15,583 bases of DNA. Source: Endozoicomonadaceae bacterium. Lineage in GTDB: Bacteria; Pseudomonadota; Gammaproteobacteria; Pseudomonadales; Endozoicomonadaceae. The stretch covers positions 1 to 15,583 of the forward strand of contig JAGLCE010000049.1 in the NCBI GenBank assembly GCA_023146365.1, read 5' to 3'. Positions 6,605-15,144 of the stretch are shown here, piece by piece. The notes below the pieces were generated by a model. It was not told where the DNA came from, ran no database searches, and saw only the letters and a list, made by a program, of their open reading frames with translations. The stretch's first letter is position 1, and every line of letters begins with the position of its first letter. Made by a program: the position numbers and the translations under genes.

Positions 6605-6656
6605 TCGGCAATCGCCTTTCAGATATCACACTAAGAAAAGGACTGTACGCTAGAAC

Positions 6657-7580
6657 ATGGCCAATCCTCTCTATCAAAAACACATTATTTCCATCCCAGA
6701 GCTTACCCGTGAAGAGCTGATCTTGATTGTATCTACCGCCGAAAATCTAAAAAAGGAACCTCGACCAGACCTGCTGAAAGGCAAGATCATTGCTAGCTGT
6801 TTCTTTGAGGCATCCACTCGGACTCGCCTCTCCTTCGAAACAGCCGTGCAGCGACTGGGCGGCACCTTTATCGGTTTCGATAACGGCAGTAACACATCCC
6901 TGGCAAAAAAGGGCGAAACCTTAGTGGACTCCGTTCGGGTCATCTCTTCCTACACGGACGCTTTCGTGATGCGTCACCCGCAGGAAGGCGCGGCCAGAGT
7001 CGCCTCAGAATTTTCCTCTGTTCCGGTCATCAATGCCGGTGACGGCTCCAACCAACACCCCACTCAGACCCTGCTAGATCTGTTCAGCATCCATGAATGT
7101 CAGGGCAAACTAGACAACCTGAACATTGCTTTTGTCGGTGATCTAAAGCACGGCCGTACGGTGCACTCCCTGACCCAGGCGATGACCCATTTCAACGCGA
7201 CGTTCACCTTTATCTCACCTGATGCCTTGGCCATGCCGGACTATCTACTGGAAGAACTCAACGAAAAAGGCATCCGTTGGCGCACCACTCAAAGCATCGA
7301 AGAGATCGTCAAGGATGTGGATATCATCTACATGACCCGGGTTCAAAAAGAGCGCTTCGACGAGACCGAGTACAAGCTAATCGTCTCCCAGTACATTCTC
7401 AATGCGGAAACCTTGAAGAGAGCCAAGCCAACCTTACGAATTTTGCACCCGCTACCCCGCGTGGATGAAATCAACATCGATGTGGATAGCACCCCTTACG
7501 CCTACTATTTTCAACAAGCCGAAAACGGTGTCTATGCCCGAGAAGCGCTACTGGCGCTGGTGCTAAACGAAACTATCTGA
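6657..7580 (+). CDS. pyrB: Aspartate carbamoyltransferase catalytic subunit
   Basis: Catalyses carbamoyl phosphate + L-aspartate to N-carbamoyl-L-aspartate, the committed step of pyrimidine synthesis. It has 307 residues, and its N-terminus MANPLYQKHIIS is nearly identical to E. coli PyrB, which fixes the start. AAGGA at 6638-6642 is distant, 14 nt away. The carbamoyl-phosphate motif STRTR is at 53-57, the loop lysine pair K84/K85, R106 in VMRHPQEG and H134 in GSNQHPTQ. The aspartate-side R167 is in GRTVHS and R228 in MTRVQ, with HPLPRVDE at 264-271. All catalytic elements are present. pyrI follows 7 nt later, so the enzyme should be the class B dodecamer (two catalytic trimers, three regulatory dimers). 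A decayed internal copy of residues 169-222 lies at 2229-2390. Confidence 0.98.
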   Translation: MANPLYQKHIISIPELTREELILIVSTAENLKKEPRPDLLKGKIIASCFFEASTRTRLSFETAVQRLGGTFIGFDNGSNTSLAKKGETLVDSVRVISSYTDAFVMRHPQEGAARVASEFSSVPVINAGDGSNQHPTQTLLDLFSIHECQGKLDNLNIAFVGDLKHGRTVHSLTQAMTHFNATFTFISPDALAMPDYLLEELNEKGIRWRTTQSIEEIVKDVDIIYMTRVQKERFDETEYKLIVSQYILNAETLKRAKPTLRILHPLPRVDEINIDVDSTPYAYYFQQAENGVYAREALLALVLNETI

Positions 7581-7590
7581 GGAGAAGATG

Positions 7591-8052
7591 ATGGTTGAGA
7601 AGCGTAAACTCCAAGTAGAAGCGATCCTCATGGGCACAGTGATCGATCATATACCGTCAGGTCAAGGTATTAAAATCCTTCGGAAACTGCGGCTACTGGA
7701 CTCCAATCTCCGTATCACCGTCGGCTTCAATCTGCCCAGCAAGGAGCTGGGTCTGAAGGATATCATCAAGGTCGAGAACCGCCTATTCAACGAAATGGAA
7801 GCGAACGAGCTGGCGATCTTCGCACCAAGGGCGACGATCAACGTCATTGATGAATATCAGGTACAGAACAAGTTCCAAATGAGCACTCCAGAATTTATTG
7901 AAGGCATGTTCGAATGCCCGAACTCTAACTGTATCACGCACAATGAGCCGGTGCAGACTTGCTTCTCCCTACGATACTACAAAAAAACGTTGCAAATGAA
8001 ATGCAAGTACTGCGAGAAGAGTTTCAGTAAGGATATTGTGGCTGGTATTTAA
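7591..8052 (+). CDS. pyrI: Aspartate carbamoyltransferase regulatory subunit
   Basis: Regulatory chain of aspartate transcarbamoylase. It binds nucleotide effectors (CTP/UTP inhibit, ATP activates) in its N-terminal domain and contacts PyrB through a zinc domain. From ATG 7591 it has 153 residues, like E. coli. Two ATGs are adjacent (7588, 7591); GGAG at 7581-7584 is 6 nt from the second and only 3 nt from the first, so the second is preferred. KLQVEAI and GTVIDHIP near the N-terminus are family hallmarks. The four zinc cysteines are visible in CPNSNC and CKYC (109, 114, 138, 141 from the second ATG). An extra cysteine lies in VQTC. It is the second gene of the pyrBI operon, only 10 nt after the pyrB stop. 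Complete. Confidence 0.97.
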   Translation: MVEKRKLQVEAILMGTVIDHIPSGQGIKILRKLRLLDSNLRITVGFNLPSKELGLKDIIKVENRLFNEMEANELAIFAPRATINVIDEYQVQNKFQMSTPEFIEGMFECPNSNCITHNEPVQTCFSLRYYKKTLQMKCKYCEKSFSKDIVAGI

Positions 8053-8082
8053 TCTATCGATACTTGTTAAAACGCACCATCA

Positions 8083-8111
8083 ATAAGCGACTTCAAAGTT
8101 AAGCCGCTTAT
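8083..8111. terminator. Weak stem-loop between convergent pyrI and OmpA-like gene
   Basis: ATAAGCG (8083-8089) pairs with CGCTTAT (8105-8111), with a small ACTT/AAGT pairing inside the loop. Position between convergent genes suits a bidirectional terminator, but no T tract follows on either strand. Confidence 0.3.
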
Positions 8112-8159
8112 CTAAATGTAAGAAGTGGTAGTCCTCAGCCCCCTCTTATTGGTTTATCA

Positions 8160-8876
8160 TCATAAATTCCGATAATACTCTTTCACTTCATGTTTTTTAT
8201 CGTCTGATTCCATGATCCAAACATTCCAGTGTTTTTCAAATATTTTTTTATGATATTTCATATGTACCACTACACGACGATTTTGTTGACGCCCATCTGC
8301 CGTACTATCATCTCCAATATTTTTTCCACTACCAAAGCCTTTCAATAATATATCTTTTTTCTTCACACCCAACGTTTTAATTAATATTTTCGCTACTGCT
8401 TTTGCTCTATCGTTTGACAAGCTCATATTACCTTTATTGCTGCCGGTGCTATCGGCATAGCCTTCAACCAGTAAAACATATTCATTAGAGGATTTATGTA
8501 ACTCTGCAATATTTGATAATTTTTTGTAGTCTTCATCTTTTATTATCGAGCTATTGGTATCAAATTGTAATGATATAGCAATCGTTGTTATTTTATCTAA
8601 CGCTTTTTCACAACCATACTGATCAACATCACTGCCCTCATGTGATACAAGGCATCTGTCGCGCAGTGTTATTACTCCATCATGATCATTATCATCAAGA
8701 GAGACGTTTTGTAGTGTTAGTGCATTGACAGAATATTCCTCAGTAACAGGCTCTGTTTTTTCTGTCGGCAAACCTGTGGCAAAATGCGTTTTTCTACTAT
8801 CGGTTGCATCCTTGGCACAACCTAATAATACCAAGCACATTCCACCTAATACACAGGAAAACATTTTAATTTTCAT
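8160..8876 (-). CDS. OmpA-family outer-membrane lipoprotein
   Basis: About 238 residues. ATG 8876 is preferred over the GTG directly before it; numbering here starts at that GTG. A lipoprotein signal ends in LVLLG-C21, and Ala at +2 suggests outer-membrane sorting. Residues 61-90 (DDNDHDG..., two Cys) resemble a thrombospondin type 3/calcium-binding linker. Residues 101-208 form an OmpA-like peptidoglycan-binding domain with GYADSTG (140-146), the ND-R157/158-type motif and QQNRR near 198-202. A charged C-terminal tail follows. It is last in the type I secretion cluster; an OmpA-like gene after the TolC gene is also known from lap/bpf adhesin loci. It probably anchors or stabilises the envelope around the exporter. 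An IS-like terminal sequence abuts its start and supplies the only purine-rich stretch (GAGG) upstream. Confidence 0.88.
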   Translation of the reverse strand: MKIKMFSCVLGGMCLVLLGCAKDATDSRKTHFATGLPTEKTEPVTEEYSVNALTLQNVSLDDNDHDGVITLRDRCLVSHEGSDVDQYGCEKALDKITTIAISLQFDTNSSIIKDEDYKKLSNIAELHKSSNEYVLLVEGYADSTGSNKGNMSLSNDRAKAVAKILIKTLGVKKKDILLKGFGSGKNIGDDSTADGRQQNRRVVVHMKYHKKIFEKHWNVWIMESDDKKHEVKEYYRNL

Positions 8877-8883
8877 CACTTAT

Positions 8884-9084
8884 GAGACCTCGGCATAATG
8901 AAGTTATTTTCGTTAGCACATCAAGCTTCCTGAACAGAGAGTGCTGACTCGCTCAAAGGCAGACATTTTCCTCTTAATCCCTTACCGGGATTCGCTCCTC
9001 TCGCTCGTCACCTATAACAGAAAAGAGATGACTCGTAACTATAAACGACCATAGACTTCCCATCATCGCCCAGCATTGGATGAC
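8884..9084 (+). mobile_element. IS terminal sequence and gene-free spacer between OmpA-like and TolC-type genes
   Basis: GAGACCTCGGCATAA at 8884-8898 differs by one base from the IS end at 5726-5740. The following bases do not match the 5726 copy, so this may be the opposite end of the same IS family or a decayed copy. The rest, to 9084, holds no gene. The element separates the last two genes of an otherwise compact locus. Confidence 0.5.
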
Positions 9085-10395
9085 TTACTTTAAATTTCTC
9101 GCAACATCAACGTGTAGAGCATCTAAAATGTAACTCATACTTGCAATAACACGATACTGGGCATAAAGGTAATCATAATCTGATGCAATATAAGCTTTTC
9201 TTGATTGAAACAACTCATTTTGTGAATCGAGTAAATCCACCAATGAACGTCTTCCCGCGTTAAACTGTTGTCCATATAACCTTTCTGTTGTTTCGCTTTC
9301 CTCTACATATTCCCTTAAAAAAACACGCTCTTTTTCTAGTTGCTCATAAGCATTCCAAGACGCATTAACATTGGCTTTAACAGAGCGTCTTACACTGTTT
9401 AGATTCATTCTACTACTCTCTTCTTGAAAAACTGTTTTTTGGTGAGCTGCGCTGTGTTGTCCGCCAGAAAATAAATTCCATTTCATTTCAAGCAACACAC
9501 GCCACTCATCTTCATGGCCTCTGAAACCTACAACATCATTTTTCCACTCTCTTTCTCCTACCACATCAAACTCTGGGTAGTAGTGAGATTGCTGCGCTTT
9601 AGAGGCCGACGTAGCGGCTTTCATATCAAACTGACTGGAAAATAGCGCTTGATGATTGGAAAAAGCTATATCGTTTGCTTTTTGATTGCTCTTCGGTAAA
9701 TAATCACTATCAACTTGAGGTTTCTCCAAATTTTCTGGAGCAACGTTCGCAATTTGTATGTACTGAATGACTGCGTCATTGTAGTTGCTTTTTGCCGCAA
9801 CTATATTGGCACTTGCTCTTGCTAATCGGCCTTTTATTTGTGATAAATCTGCTTTATTAGTAACCCCCTGATCAGCTCGCTTATGAATTAGATCGTACGT
9901 TTTTTTGTGGTGCTTAAGGTTTTCTTCTGACAGCACGATGATATCTTTTGAACTTAATACATCAATGTACCCTTTAGTGAGGGTTAAGGTGATCTCTTCT
10001 GCCTTAGACAGACTGTGATAGTAATTCGACATCTTTTTAAAAGAGGCTCGATCGTACTCATTGACATTGGAAAAGCCTTTAAATAAAGGTAATAACAGCC
10101 TAAGCTTTGCACTGCTTCTATCTTTATTGGTGTCGGGAATACGGTCTCGACTAATATCTTCTTTTCCCACATCTCCCATCAAATCTAAACTCGGTAAAAA
10201 TCTCCCTTTTGCAATATCAACGTCTGACTTGGAAGCATGGTATTGCTGAATAGCCTCAGCCATATCGGGGTTGTTTTGTAAAGTATCAAATACCGCATGC
10301 TCAAGCGTTATAGCATGTACGACTGTACTGCAGCATAAAATACAAACCCCAATTTTAACAAAAAAATTATTAAAAAAACGCTTTACCTTATTCAT
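9085..10395 (-). CDS. TolC-family outer-membrane channel of the type I secretion system
   Basis: 436 residues. A signal peptide (MNKVKRFF..., hydrophobic core, cleavage after VVHA at about 28) precedes a mature protein with the two-halved TolC pattern: ITLEHAVFDTLQNNPDM at the start of the first half, long amphipathic helices, and a second repeat beginning ANDIAFSNHQALFSSQFDM. The end LVDLLDSQNELFQSRKAYI..Y.YLYAQYRV is typical of the family. It would form the trimeric outer-membrane exit duct docking on the HlyD-type adaptor. Closest functional type by locus order is LapE/AggA/BpfA-cluster TolC; that is inference. The start is supported by TAAGGT 8 nt before the ATG. It is separated from the adaptor gene by about 1 kb of apparent junk. 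Confidence 0.93.
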   Translation of the reverse strand: MNKVKRFFNNFFVKIGVCILCCSTVVHAITLEHAVFDTLQNNPDMAEAIQQYHASKSDVDIAKGRFLPSLDLMGDVGKEDISRDRIPDTNKDRSSAKLRLLLPLFKGFSNVNEYDRASFKKMSNYYHSLSKAEEITLTLTKGYIDVLSSKDIIVLSEENLKHHKKTYDLIHKRADQGVTNKADLSQIKGRLARASANIVAAKSNYNDAVIQYIQIANVAPENLEKPQVDSDYLPKSNQKANDIAFSNHQALFSSQFDMKAATSASKAQQSHYYPEFDVVGEREWKNDVVGFRGHEDEWRVLLEMKWNLFSGGQHSAAHQKTVFQEESSRMNLNSVRRSVKANVNASWNAYEQLEKERVFLREYVEESETTERLYGQQFNAGRRSLVDLLDSQNELFQSRKAYIASDYDYLYAQYRVIASMSYILDALHVDVARNLK

Positions 10396-10562
10396 TTTAT
10401 TACCTTATTATTACCTTTAATCCAGAAACAGAGCTGATAAGCTGACGATGCTCTCTGGCAACGTCATTCCAGTGAACGAACCTCCAAGAGTGCCCGTTAG
10501 ATATCGGCAATATCATCTCTGCGATAACTACCATTTTCTGCCCCTTTCTGTCGTCACTGAGA

Positions 10563-10630
10563 GTCTCATATTTTTCTACTTTTGTCACTATAACACCTTT
10601 TTGATGGATCAACAGAAAAAGATATGAGAC
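10563..10630. repeat. Inverted repeat with 9-bp perfect outer arms
   Basis: GTCTCATAT (10563-10571) pairs with ATATGAGAC (10622-10630). With one bulge, pairing continues through TTTTTCT and AGAAAAA, giving about 16 bp around a loop of about 36 nt. It could be a fold-back element or a pair of decayed IS ends. Confidence 0.6.
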
Positions 10631-10927
10631 TTTTTGATATGTAAAAATCGAGTAGCTTGTCAGTTGTTAAATTCACTGGGAAAAACGTAAGAGATGGAAG
10701 ACAGTGAGTCGCGACCATAGTTTTATGCTCAACATCGACACGGTTGGTCGCATACTCAAACAACGATGGAGAGGTTAAACCCAAACGCCAGCGTAGATTT
10801 ACAACACCGACGCTATGGGATGAAGGCTAAACAGCCAAGAGCACTGATGCACGTTGGCCACATCAACGTCGATACGATGCCGGATGCACACTTTTGATTG
10901 GCGAGTTTTATCGTTAACCACCTATTT

Positions 10928-11035
10928 GATCAGCTAGTAATGCGTTGTCTACCCTCTGAATCCGTGAGTTCATAACGATATGATTGACTCTGAATCCCTT
11001 ACAATGCAAGGGGTTTCATATGAAATTAGCTGATC
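10928..11035. repeat. 108-bp segment bounded by 9-bp inverted repeats
   Basis: GATCAGCTA (10928-10936) and TAGCTGATC (11027-11035) bound a short segment. Inside are a repeated CTCTGAATCC and a CCCTT/AAGGG hairpin. GAATCCGTGAGTTC within it resembles GAATCCGTGACTTC at about 5687-5700, beside the RING/ankyrin gene. The structure is compatible with a miniature non-autonomous element. Confidence 0.5.
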
Positions 11036-11359
11036 ATGGAACCAACGTTTAAAGCGCGTTAGACTCAATGGCAAGCGCTTTGCTCCAGCAAACAATATAC
11101 GACACTATCAATGAATACGAAAACCAGTGCCTGATTCTTCGGATATTGAACCTTCAAACCCATGAATCTAAAATAAGAGTCGATAAGCCACCAATAATAA
11201 ACAGCATCCGAAAGGGCAACCGATCGCTCTCTACCTCAAGATTTATCGAACCTTTTGGTGAAGATCAACCAGAGAGCAGTTCCTGCTAGCACGTTCTCTT
11301 TGCGTTAAATTTGGTGCTCCAACTCGTTAATGATCGACTTATTTTTTCCTATTTATTAG

Positions 11360-11379
11360 ACAGCATCTTTTGATGCTGT
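11360..11379 (-). terminator. Stem-loop 14 bp after the HlyD-type gene
   Basis: ACAGCATC and GATGCTGT form a perfect 8-bp stem with a 4-base loop. On the minus strand the stem is followed by CTAATAAATAGG rather than T residues, so it may be a 3' end or mRNA-stabilising hairpin more than a classic terminator. Confidence 0.4.
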
Positions 11380-11393
11380 ACTGGATACCAAGC

Positions 11394-12764
11394 CTACTTC
11401 AACATAGGTTTTAGGATATAGCTCAAAATATTTTTCTTATCTAAAAGGATACGAACTTCGGTTTTCATTCCTGGAATAATGGCATGTTCTTTACCTTGTT
11501 TATCTTGTAAAAGATTACTATCTGTTAGAATGCGCGCCAAGTAAAAACTGTTCCCTTTTTTATCGGTAATAGTATCAGCACTAATAAACGTGACAACACC
11601 ATCCAACCCTCCATACGTGCTAAAGTCAAATGCAGTTATTTTAACAACAGCGGATAAGCCTTCACTAATAAAACCAATATCTTTTGGCCTAACTTTTACC
11701 TCAATCAGTAATTTGTCATCCGTTGGCACTATTTCCATGATATCCATACCAGGACGAATGACGCCGCCGATGGTGTTAAAATTTATTTTTTTAACGGTTC
11801 CTACAACGGGTGAGCTGACCACAGAATGGCTAAGTTTAGCTTTCAGTGAGACGCCCTTAGAGTGCATGGCATTGAGTTTAGTTTGAACCTCATTACGCTC
11901 TTTTTCATCACTGCTCCTAGCTTCATGGATATAAGATTCTCTTTTTTGAATTGCTTCATTTAAAGCTGCCTGCGTTTTAGGAACAGCACTTTTAGAAAAA
12001 TTAAACTTGGATCTAGCCTCGTTGGCCTTCTGCCTAATATGTAAAAATTCCACTTTTGATATAGCACCACTTTCAACAAGAGGTTCATTAAGCTTCAATT
12101 CTTGCTCAGCTAAATCATAATTTGATTGTTGTGTTATCTTTTCACTTTTTGCTGACATATATTCTTGTCGCCTCTGTTTTATGGCAAATTCAAGCTCTAA
12201 AACCATGGATTCATAATGATGCCACTCAGCATCAAAACGCTCTCTCTCTTGATCAATAATTTCAATATGACGGCTTAACTCTTCAGGAAATTTCACATGA
12301 CGATTAGCTTTAATCTGAGCATTCAAAGCGAGCAATCGCGCTAGAAGAACATTATACGAATTAATATTTTCGTTGACATCTGATTTAGCATACACATCAT
12401 CAATAATAACCAGCACATCGCCCTTATTAACGTTTTGTCCTTCCATCACATTGATCTTTTTTACAATACCTCCCTCCAGATTTTGGATGACTTGAACTTG
12501 CTTAGAAGGAATAACCTTTCCTTGAGCCTTAGCTACTTCATCTACCTGCATGATCGATGCCCATAAAATAATCACCACTGTGGCAATCACTGACAACATA
12601 ATCAAAAAAGAAGCGCCTTGAGGTACCGCCAATAAACGTGCTTCACTGGCCGATGAAACAAACTCTAAATCATCTTTATGTATGTCTTGATCTTCTTTTT
12701 CTTCTATTGCTCTTGTCGCTTTTACTTCTGAGAAGAAAACTTTTGCTTGTGCTAACCAGCTCAT
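11394..12764 (-). CDS. HlyD-family periplasmic adaptor of the type I secretion system
   Basis: 456 residues. A short cytoplasmic N-terminus is followed by one membrane segment at about 52-72. The lipoyl-like half-motif IQNLEGGIVKKINVMEGQ is at about 93-110, with a matching half (VVGTVKKINFNTIGGVI) near 320-340. Between them lie long Glu/Arg/Lys-rich coiled-coil helices (about 125-300). The C-terminal beta-barrel region contains VKVRPKDIGFI and IIPGMKTEVRI, both typical of HlyD/LapC-type adaptors. It bridges the inner-membrane ABC exporter and the TolC-type channel. Its ATG overlaps the stop of the ABC transporter gene by 4 nt (ATGA), so the two are translationally coupled. Complete. Confidence 0.95.
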   Translation of the reverse strand: MSWLAQAKVFFSEVKATRAIEEKEDQDIHKDDLEFVSSASEARLLAVPQGASFLIMLSVIATVVIILWASIMQVDEVAKAQGKVIPSKQVQVIQNLEGGIVKKINVMEGQNVNKGDVLVIIDDVYAKSDVNENINSYNVLLARLLALNAQIKANRHVKFPEELSRHIEIIDQERERFDAEWHHYESMVLELEFAIKQRRQEYMSAKSEKITQQSNYDLAEQELKLNEPLVESGAISKVEFLHIRQKANEARSKFNFSKSAVPKTQAALNEAIQKRESYIHEARSSDEKERNEVQTKLNAMHSKGVSLKAKLSHSVVSSPVVGTVKKINFNTIGGVIRPGMDIMEIVPTDDKLLIEVKVRPKDIGFISEGLSAVVKITAFDFSTYGGLDGVVTFISADTITDKKGNSFYLARILTDSNLLQDKQGKEHAIIPGMKTEVRILLDKKNILSYILKPMLK

Positions 12765-14908
12765 GATTCGTCCCCTCCCACATTATTCAATTGTGCTGTT
12801 ACGACAGATTTATTCCCAAAAGCAGCCAACTGACCAGCTTCAATGATCATTAAATCATCAACAATCTCTAACAATGAAGCTTTATGTGTCGAAATAATAA
12901 CCGTACGGTCTTCTGTAATTACTTTTAAACGCTCTAGCAATATCTTCTCCGTGGTTTGATCCATGCTTGAACTAGGTTCATCCATGATTAATATTTTAGG
13001 GAACAAAATTAACGCCCTTGCCAAAGCCACTAACTGCCTCTGTCCACCCGAAAGATTTTGCCCCATTTCACCGACTTGCATATCTAATCCCATAGGATGC
13101 TTATCTGTAAAATCAGTGACACCTGCCATTTCAGCAACCATTTGCACTCTTTCATCGTCTATATATTCAACGCCAATTTTTATGTTGTCTTTTATCGTGC
13201 CAAAAAAAAGCTGTACATCCTGTGGCACATAACCAATGTTTCTTCGTAGTACATAAGGGTTAATTTGGTTGATGTCTTTACCGTCAACATAAACAGCGCC
13301 CTTACTGGGTAGATAAAGCCTTAGCAATAACTTTCCCAATGTTGATTTACCTGAGCCAATTCGGCCTAATACACCTATTTTTTGTCCTGGATTAATGGTA
13401 AAGCTCACATTATGTAATGACAGCACTTCAGAGTCAGGATAAGCAAAATCTACATTTTTAAATTCAAAACCACCATCCAGTTGACTTTTTTGAAAATAGG
13501 TTTTTTCTTTGTCAACTTCTACGGGGTTTTCCATTAATTTATCGAGAGAGCTAAATGCCTCTTTGGCGCCATGAAGACGAGTAACCAGTGAAGCAGCTTG
13601 ACGCATTGGTGCAATCGTTCGCCCTAAAAGCATAGAAACTGCAATTAACCCACCCATGGTAAGCTCTGCATCTTGAATTAAATAAACGCCGAGCACAACG
13701 GAGGCTACCGTAGACATTTGTTGAACATAGTTTGACCACGAACCAACAGCAGTAGACAGTATTTTAGTTTTAATACTCCAACCTGAAATTTCTCCGGTAG
13801 AATCTTCCCATTTTTTTTGATTGCGCGATTGCATATTGTAGGCTTTAACCGATTCAGGAGATGAGAGCGTTTCGTACAACAAACCATTTTTCTCTGCCGA
13901 TGCCTTGTAGGTTTTTTCAACGGTGCGCTTCATTGAATTATGCGCATAAATACTAAAAAGCAAGATAACGGTCATAGCCACTAACGGCACCCAAACTAAT
14001 GGACCTGCAATCAGATAGATCACCAATAAAAAGAGCAGCGTAAAAGGTAAATCTATCAATAAAGTCATAGAGCTTGAGGTAATCATATCTCGAATAGCAT
14101 CAAAATCTGTCAATTGTTTTGAAAAACTTCCTACCGATTTTGGCCTAGAGCTTAGTTCACTCGCTTGCACTTTTTCAAAAATAAGTGCCGATAATATGAC
14201 ATCGCTTTTTTTTCCCGCAATATCTAAAAAGTAAGCTCGAACCATACGTAAAACAAAATCAAAGGTATAAGCAATAAATACGCCTATGGTGAAGGTCCAG
14301 AGTGTATCCATCGCATTATTAGGAATAACCCTGTCATAAACATTACGCGTATACAGTGGTGCAGCAATCACAATTAAATTAACCAATATAGAAACTAAAA
14401 GTACATCTTTATATATACGCCACGATTTCGCTAACGCTCCCCAAAACCAATGATTGACTGTCACACCCAGCGCTGCTTCTTGACGCCCATCAAATCGATG
14501 ATGTTTTTTAATTAAATAGACATAACCTAAATAGTCTATCTCTAAAGCATCAAACGCAATGGTTTCTTCTGACTTTCCCATTTCAGGCCGCATGATGGAG
14601 TAGCATTTTTTATCTTTATCAATCGATAAAATAATCGCCACTTGTTTATTTTTCAATAAGGCCAAGGCAGGTAATGTTAAATTAGATAAAGAATCAAGAT
14701 CACGCTTGAATAATCGTGTACTTAATCCCGCCCTCTCTGCTGCGACAACAAAGTTTTTTGCATCCAACTGCCTCGATTCGATAGGAAGACCCGCAGTCAG
14801 CGCATCTCGATCATAAGGCGCTCCCATCAAATGGGTCAGTAATATTAAGCCATCCAACAAAGGATCAAAACGGACATCTTCTTTATCTAAGCCTTCCCAT
14901 TCACTCAT
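12761..14908 (-). CDS. Type I secretion ABC transporter with C39-like domain (LapB type)
   Basis: 715 residues: an inner-membrane ATPase that drives export of an unfolded substrate straight across both membranes. Residues 10-140 form a peptidase C39-like domain, but the catalytic Cys position is replaced (DPLLDGLILL). It is therefore an inactive substrate-binding version, as in exporters of RTX proteins and LapA-type adhesins. The transmembrane domain spans about 165-440. The nucleotide-binding domain has Walker A GRIGSGKST (515-523), Q-loop Q563, signature LSGGQ (619-623), Walker B ILIMDEP (639-645, E644) and switch H675. The start is supported by AAGGA 6 nt before the ATG. It is first in the minus-strand cluster, overlapping the HlyD-type gene by 4 nt. 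The cargo gene is not identified. Confidence 0.95.
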   Translation of the reverse strand: MSEWEGLDKEDVRFDPLLDGLILLTHLMGAPYDRDALTAGLPIESRQLDAKNFVVAAERAGLSTRLFKRDLDSLSNLTLPALALLKNKQVAIILSIDKDKKCYSIMRPEMGKSEETIAFDALEIDYLGYVYLIKKHHRFDGRQEAALGVTVNHWFWGALAKSWRIYKDVLLVSILVNLIVIAAPLYTRNVYDRVIPNNAMDTLWTFTIGVFIAYTFDFVLRMVRAYFLDIAGKKSDVILSALIFEKVQASELSSRPKSVGSFSKQLTDFDAIRDMITSSSMTLLIDLPFTLLFLLVIYLIAGPLVWVPLVAMTVILLFSIYAHNSMKRTVEKTYKASAEKNGLLYETLSSPESVKAYNMQSRNQKKWEDSTGEISGWSIKTKILSTAVGSWSNYVQQMSTVASVVLGVYLIQDAELTMGGLIAVSMLLGRTIAPMRQAASLVTRLHGAKEAFSSLDKLMENPVEVDKEKTYFQKSQLDGGFEFKNVDFAYPDSEVLSLHNVSFTINPGQKIGVLGRIGSGKSTLGKLLLRLYLPSKGAVYVDGKDINQINPYVLRRNIGYVPQDVQLFFGTIKDNIKIGVEYIDDERVQMVAEMAGVTDFTDKHPMGLDMQVGEMGQNLSGGQRQLVALARALILFPKILIMDEPSSSMDQTTEKILLERLKVITEDRTVIISTHKASLLEIVDDLMIIEAGQLAAFGNKSVVTAQLNNVGGDES

Positions 14909-15144
14909 TTTAATTCCTTTGATTAATTGTATTTAAAGAAAGTATCTCAGACTATTCGATATTTTATAATGCAAAATAGCGTTATATTCATAAATATTGT
15001 TCAGAGAAGATAGCAACAAACTGACGCACATACTGCTTCAACCGATTTGAAGTTTGTTATGTTAAAGTGCCAGCCCTGTCGGTGTAATTGACGCAGTCTA
15101 CCGACAGATAAACACTCCAAAAAGCCAATCCAGTACGAACAGCT
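14909..15144. other. Intergenic region upstream of the ABC transporter, with stacked inverted repeats
   Basis: Near the transporter gene the sequence is AT-rich, with TATAAAAT-like words on the minus strand around 14970 but no convincing -35. Three inverted repeats are seen: AACAAACT/AGTTTGTT (15015-15022, 15051-15058), nested CTTCAA/TTGAAG (15036-15052), and CTGTCGGT/ACCGACAG (15076-15083, 15100-15107, perfect 8 bp). The last lies 38 nt past the stop of the upstream gene and could end or attenuate its transcript, although no T tract follows. Confidence 0.45.

Larger units (their letters stand above)
10396..11393. other. About 1 kb of apparently non-coding, repeat-rich DNA splitting the secretion genes
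   Basis: No conserved gene is recognised. Two weak open frames exist: 10400-10612 (-), a TTG-started 70-residue frame ending 4 nt before the TolC gene, and 11068-11289 (+), 73 residues without a ribosome site. Neither shows domain-like sequence. The stretch includes two notable inverted repeats (10563-10630 and 10928-11035) and a hairpin at 11360-11379. It looks like decayed mobile or gene debris inserted into a locus that is normally contiguous. Confidence 0.55.

Noticed and set aside
10400..10612. 70-residue minus-strand frame ending 4 nt before the TolC gene
   Set aside because: It needs a TTG start, overlaps an inverted repeat and has no recognised family; the close spacing is tempting but not enough.
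11068..11289. 73-residue plus-strand frame in the gap between HlyD and TolC genes
   Set aside because: No ribosome site, no conserved motif, and it lies in apparently decayed sequence.
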